From Elysia chlorotica (Eukaryota > Mollusca > Gastropoda > Plakobranchidae): a stretch of DNA of 64,000 bases. Numbering within the stretch: the first letter of the stretch is position 1; each line of letters starts with the position of its first letter. The notes under the pieces were generated by a model. The model had not been told where the DNA came from. It did not search any database and saw only the letters and a program-made list of their open reading frames with translations. The stretch spans positions 15,956 to 79,955 of the forward strand of contig RQTK01000076.1 in the NCBI GenBank assembly GCA_003991915.1. Direction: 5' to 3'. Shown here one piece after another: positions 60,972 to 64,000 of this stretch. The position numbers and the translations under genes were made by a program.

Positions 60972-62857
60972 GTTATACTGAGATTTTAGGAAAAGAAAAA
61001 AAAAAGAAAAACGATTGATTAAACATAGGCGGTTATCTCTCCGGTGGCCGTGAGTTATAAATGCCTATGGTAAGCAAAGAAATAAAAAATTAGAGAACAT
61101 TTTAAAGGCTCGTGGCGAAAAAAAAAAGAAAAGAAAATAAAGCGTACACAATCAATACGATACACAGACGTGCAGGTAAGGAAATCTTCCCAGTAACATG
61201 AAAATTCAAAATGTTGGACTGGATTCATGAAAAATTGAAAGCACTTTATCATTATAAAGATTTCCCATTTTATTTCCTCCAATCAATACCAGGATTGATT
61301 TTTCTTTAAAATTAATGTATTTTTGTTGGGGTTTTTTTTTCGCTGTTAGTTTTTTTGGTCCATGAGCGAAGGGTCCCTGTGTCTGAATCCCTGGTCTGAT
61401 ACCGGCTGTGACTTGAAGGCGTCCCGTGTTGGACTAAGCCCTCCTTAATCACGAAGGTTTCCGGGCCGAGTTACACAGGTTTCCGATGTGAGCACAAGCC
61501 TCCTCTTTACTCCTTGTCTGTCAAGCCCGTATTTCCTTTCGAAATCGAAACTGGAGCAGCGGAATTGCTCGCAGCAAATGTTTCCATTAATCGCTACCAA
61601 AACGATCGGAATGTCTGTGGATTTGTTTTAGAATACGTTGTTGCCTTGTAGGTTAAACCTCTGTAAATCCTTAGTTTGTCTTTATTTTCTCTTGTTGGTG
61701 TTTTTTTGTTGTAGTTTTTTTCAACTTTAACGATGAGGAGCAAGTAAAAGTCTTTTGTTTTTACTATTTGTTTATAATATGACAATGCCTACGCATTATA
61801 TTATCATATTTCTACCGCTTCTTGATTGTGTATGCGCCTTTCTTTTGTCACTATTCTGTAGCTGTATGTCATACGCATAATACTAAACGTTTTTGTTCAA
61901 CATAATTCTTTGGTCGTACCATCAGATAAAGTGACGCTCTATCCTAGCTCAATTTTTCCAAGGTCTTAAAAAAATTATTTACTGTGTGAATTTGCGTTAT
62001 ACCACATTTGTCTCCATTGTTTGACCAGAAAAAAATCGCATATAGTACGTATAGAAACATTTGGACAGAAACACTATATAGTAGTGTGTGTTAGCTCATC
62101 CGTATAATAATTCTGTTATACACCTTGATTGGACTGTAACTACAGTGTACGCTCCATAGCCCCATCCACAACTAAACAAACATTTTTGCACGAGTTGAAC
62201 AACCGATACGATTTAATGCACAGGTGAATAATCTATTTTCTAAATTTTAATTTTGAAAACATGATATCTAAAATGTTACTACATGTGAACGGTCTATGTT
62301 TATCTTACTCCAACGTGCTATCGGCCAGCAAGTCGTAAAATCCATATAAATAAACATAAGAGAACCAGGAAAATTATGCGGTTTCTTATTTGAAATGTGC
62401 GAGTCTTTTCCCGTGAATTAATTTTGTGAAAGTGCCATAAAATTTAGTTCTTAAGTGGAAATAAACATTATAATATCATTACTTGTTTATAATTGTCTTT
62501 GACTTACTTTCTTCTTGTGTGATTTTTTTTTCATCGTAGTAGCTTGGAGTTTGACTAGATTTAGTAGATTAGTTTTTTTCTATTTGAAATACGGTATAGC
62601 ATTATCCAAGACTAGGTTTCTGTAAGATAACATGTTTATTTCTATTCCTTTTGTGTGGCATATTAATGGCTAAAACATTCACCTTCTGCAACCAACGCAA
62701 GCTCTACAATTTCCTACTGGTCAACTCCTGCTATTTACGAGTAATTAAACTTTAACCGACATTTACTTTCACAAGTCGATCAAAGTAGTTAAAACATTAA
62801 AAAGGAGTTAAAATAAGAAGCATGGATTATCTACGCACTGTGTGTGTGTGTGTGTGG
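60972..62857. other. AT-rich stretch with one GC-richer patch
   Basis: 61366-61560 is GC-richer. It includes a B-box-like GTGTCTGAATCCC and could be a different tRNA-derived SINE, but no A box or second copy is clear. A (GT)n-G tract lies at about 62839-62872. The rest is unassigned. Confidence 0.3.
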
Positions 62858-63118
62858 GGGGGGTAACTAATTTGTGTTAGAGCATTGTTTTACCAACCGA
62901 GAGGTCCCCGGTTCGAAACCAACGATCGGTCAAAATATATTTTTTCGGTTTAGTCGGCTACTCGTGGGGTCGGTGTCAGTGTAATGTTACTGGCTGAGAC
63001 AAAAATACAGGTGTCGCAGCAGTGTCATGAGTGTAGGGGCACATATTGTCAGATTTTATACTTGGGATCTGTCTACAATATAGCCTATTATCACACTGGT
63101 GTTGGGCGTGTAGTAAAT
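62858..63118 (+). repeat. tRNA-derived SINE
   Basis: The head region has TTTGTGTTAGAGCATTGT and a B-box-like CCCCGGTTCGAAACC. The body shares GGGTCGGTGTCAGTGTAATG, CTGGCTGAGAC and ACATATTGTCAGATTTTA with the other copies, and ends near TGGTGTTGGGCG. The 113-codon frame from 62984 lies mostly inside it. Confidence 0.7.
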
Positions 63119-64000
63119 AACCCATCTAAACTATTCGTACAGTTTGTCTTCTATACAAAATTAAATACACATTGCTCTGTGACAATGTTAAATATAATTG
63201 TTATACAACAGCAACCCAGACGGACCATCGTGCATTCTGTTCACAACACTGAACACAGATATAGGTTTAGCCATTGGAAAACAAGACCGCGTCTTTATCT
63301 TACCCTGTGTAAAACGTTACAGTGAAATGTACATGTTCGACAACTCCTTGAAATTTCTTGCAGACATAAATCTAAGAATAATATTTATTTTCACTTGTCA
63401 TTATAATTTAGTAGCAATTACCTTTTAAACATTGTATTACGTTTTTACAAATAACATAGACAAAATCATTTTAATAATCTCGTATGTTTGTTACATACAA
63501 ATATAATTGGTGTTTAGTCAAATGGGTTAAACGACTTTTACAATTCACTAATGTGACATGGGTTATATAATACCTATTCACGCTGCTTTCATTGAAGGTC
63601 CGAGGGGCAGTGGAGGAGATATCAAATACAATGTGACCCGTTTAGCGCCCACCTCTTTTGGGTGAGGACTTCGTGGTTTTTCCTCGGCGGGTACGCCCAA
63701 CAGATCTGATTATGTTGCTATACCATTGTTGTTGTTGTTGTTTATATACAATTGTTAATTATCTTGCTGCAGTGATGCAGTGAGAGAGTGATGTGCCTCT
63801 GCCTGGTTGTTGACCTTTTTTTTTGTTTGTTTGTTTTTGATTTTTAAACGTTTGTTTTCCTTATCCTTTTCGCAGTCCTAGATTTTATTTTCGTGTGTAT
63901 TTTTTTAGTTAAGTCTCTGTTTAATTGCATTTAAAACAAATAATTTTCTTTAGACAGTTTAATTTGGATAGTGCAACTAAAATGATAGTCGGTTGTGAAT
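63119..64000. other. AT-rich stretch with a GC-richer patch
   Basis: 63596-63720 is GC-richer, has a small hairpin (CCCACCTCTTTTGGGTGAGG) and is followed by a TTG tail at about 63726-63742. It might be a repeat end. No other copy is in the window. Confidence 0.3.

Overview
The window is nuclear DNA from an animal. It is AT-rich and almost gene-free, with no operon-like packing and no long host reading frame. It is crowded with simple-sequence tracts, tRNA-derived SINEs and remnants of a DIRS-type retrotransposon, a LINE, a possible Merlin transposase and a foldback element. This mixture, together with the repeated SINE core domain, suggests a lophotrochozoan, most likely a mollusc. That assignment is inference only. 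A run of six N inside a (TAA)n tract at 12253-12258 shows this is a draft assembly.

Layout. 1-10 kb: five SINE copies or fragments (one full-length with a 9-bp target-site duplication), two degenerate minisatellites (5.4 kb; 7.3-8.0 kb with a ~211-bp dimeric periodicity) and a (CAT)n block with an exact 75-bp higher-order period. 10-23 kb: GA, TAA and GTA tracts, a SINE with a different head, and a ~1.6-kb tandem duplication (17.3-20.5 kb) whose edges lie in GA tracts. 23-34 kb: mostly quiet DNA, with one credible first coding exon (signal peptide plus splice donor, 27381-27495), a ~410-bp foldback element (27840-28249), and GAT, CT and GT tracts. 35.3-37.6 kb: a 5'-truncated DIRS-like element on the minus strand with RNase H, an intact-looking tyrosine recombinase, and an 84-bp perfect inverted repeat at its outer end. 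38-46 kb: GA tracts, a second partial copy of the foldback element, and a minus-strand cluster of diverged, tandemly duplicated exon-like segments (42.9-45.7 kb) of unknown function. 46-49 kb: a possible Merlin-type transposase scrap and a frameshifted LINE 3' end. 49-64 kb: CT, GA and GATA tracts, a ~250-bp duplication around a GA tract, a ~1-kb tandem duplication carrying long GATA-GA blocks, and further SINEs.

The only protein machinery with a clear function is retrotransposon-derived: RNase H and tyrosine recombinase from the same DIRS element, and a LINE C-terminal zinc-finger region. Host coding content is limited to candidate exons. The two most useful leads are the 42.9-45.7 kb exon cluster and the repeated association between microsatellites and duplication breakpoints. 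Most other ATG-initiated frames are translations of dinucleotide, trinucleotide or GATA repeats and are not annotated as genes.
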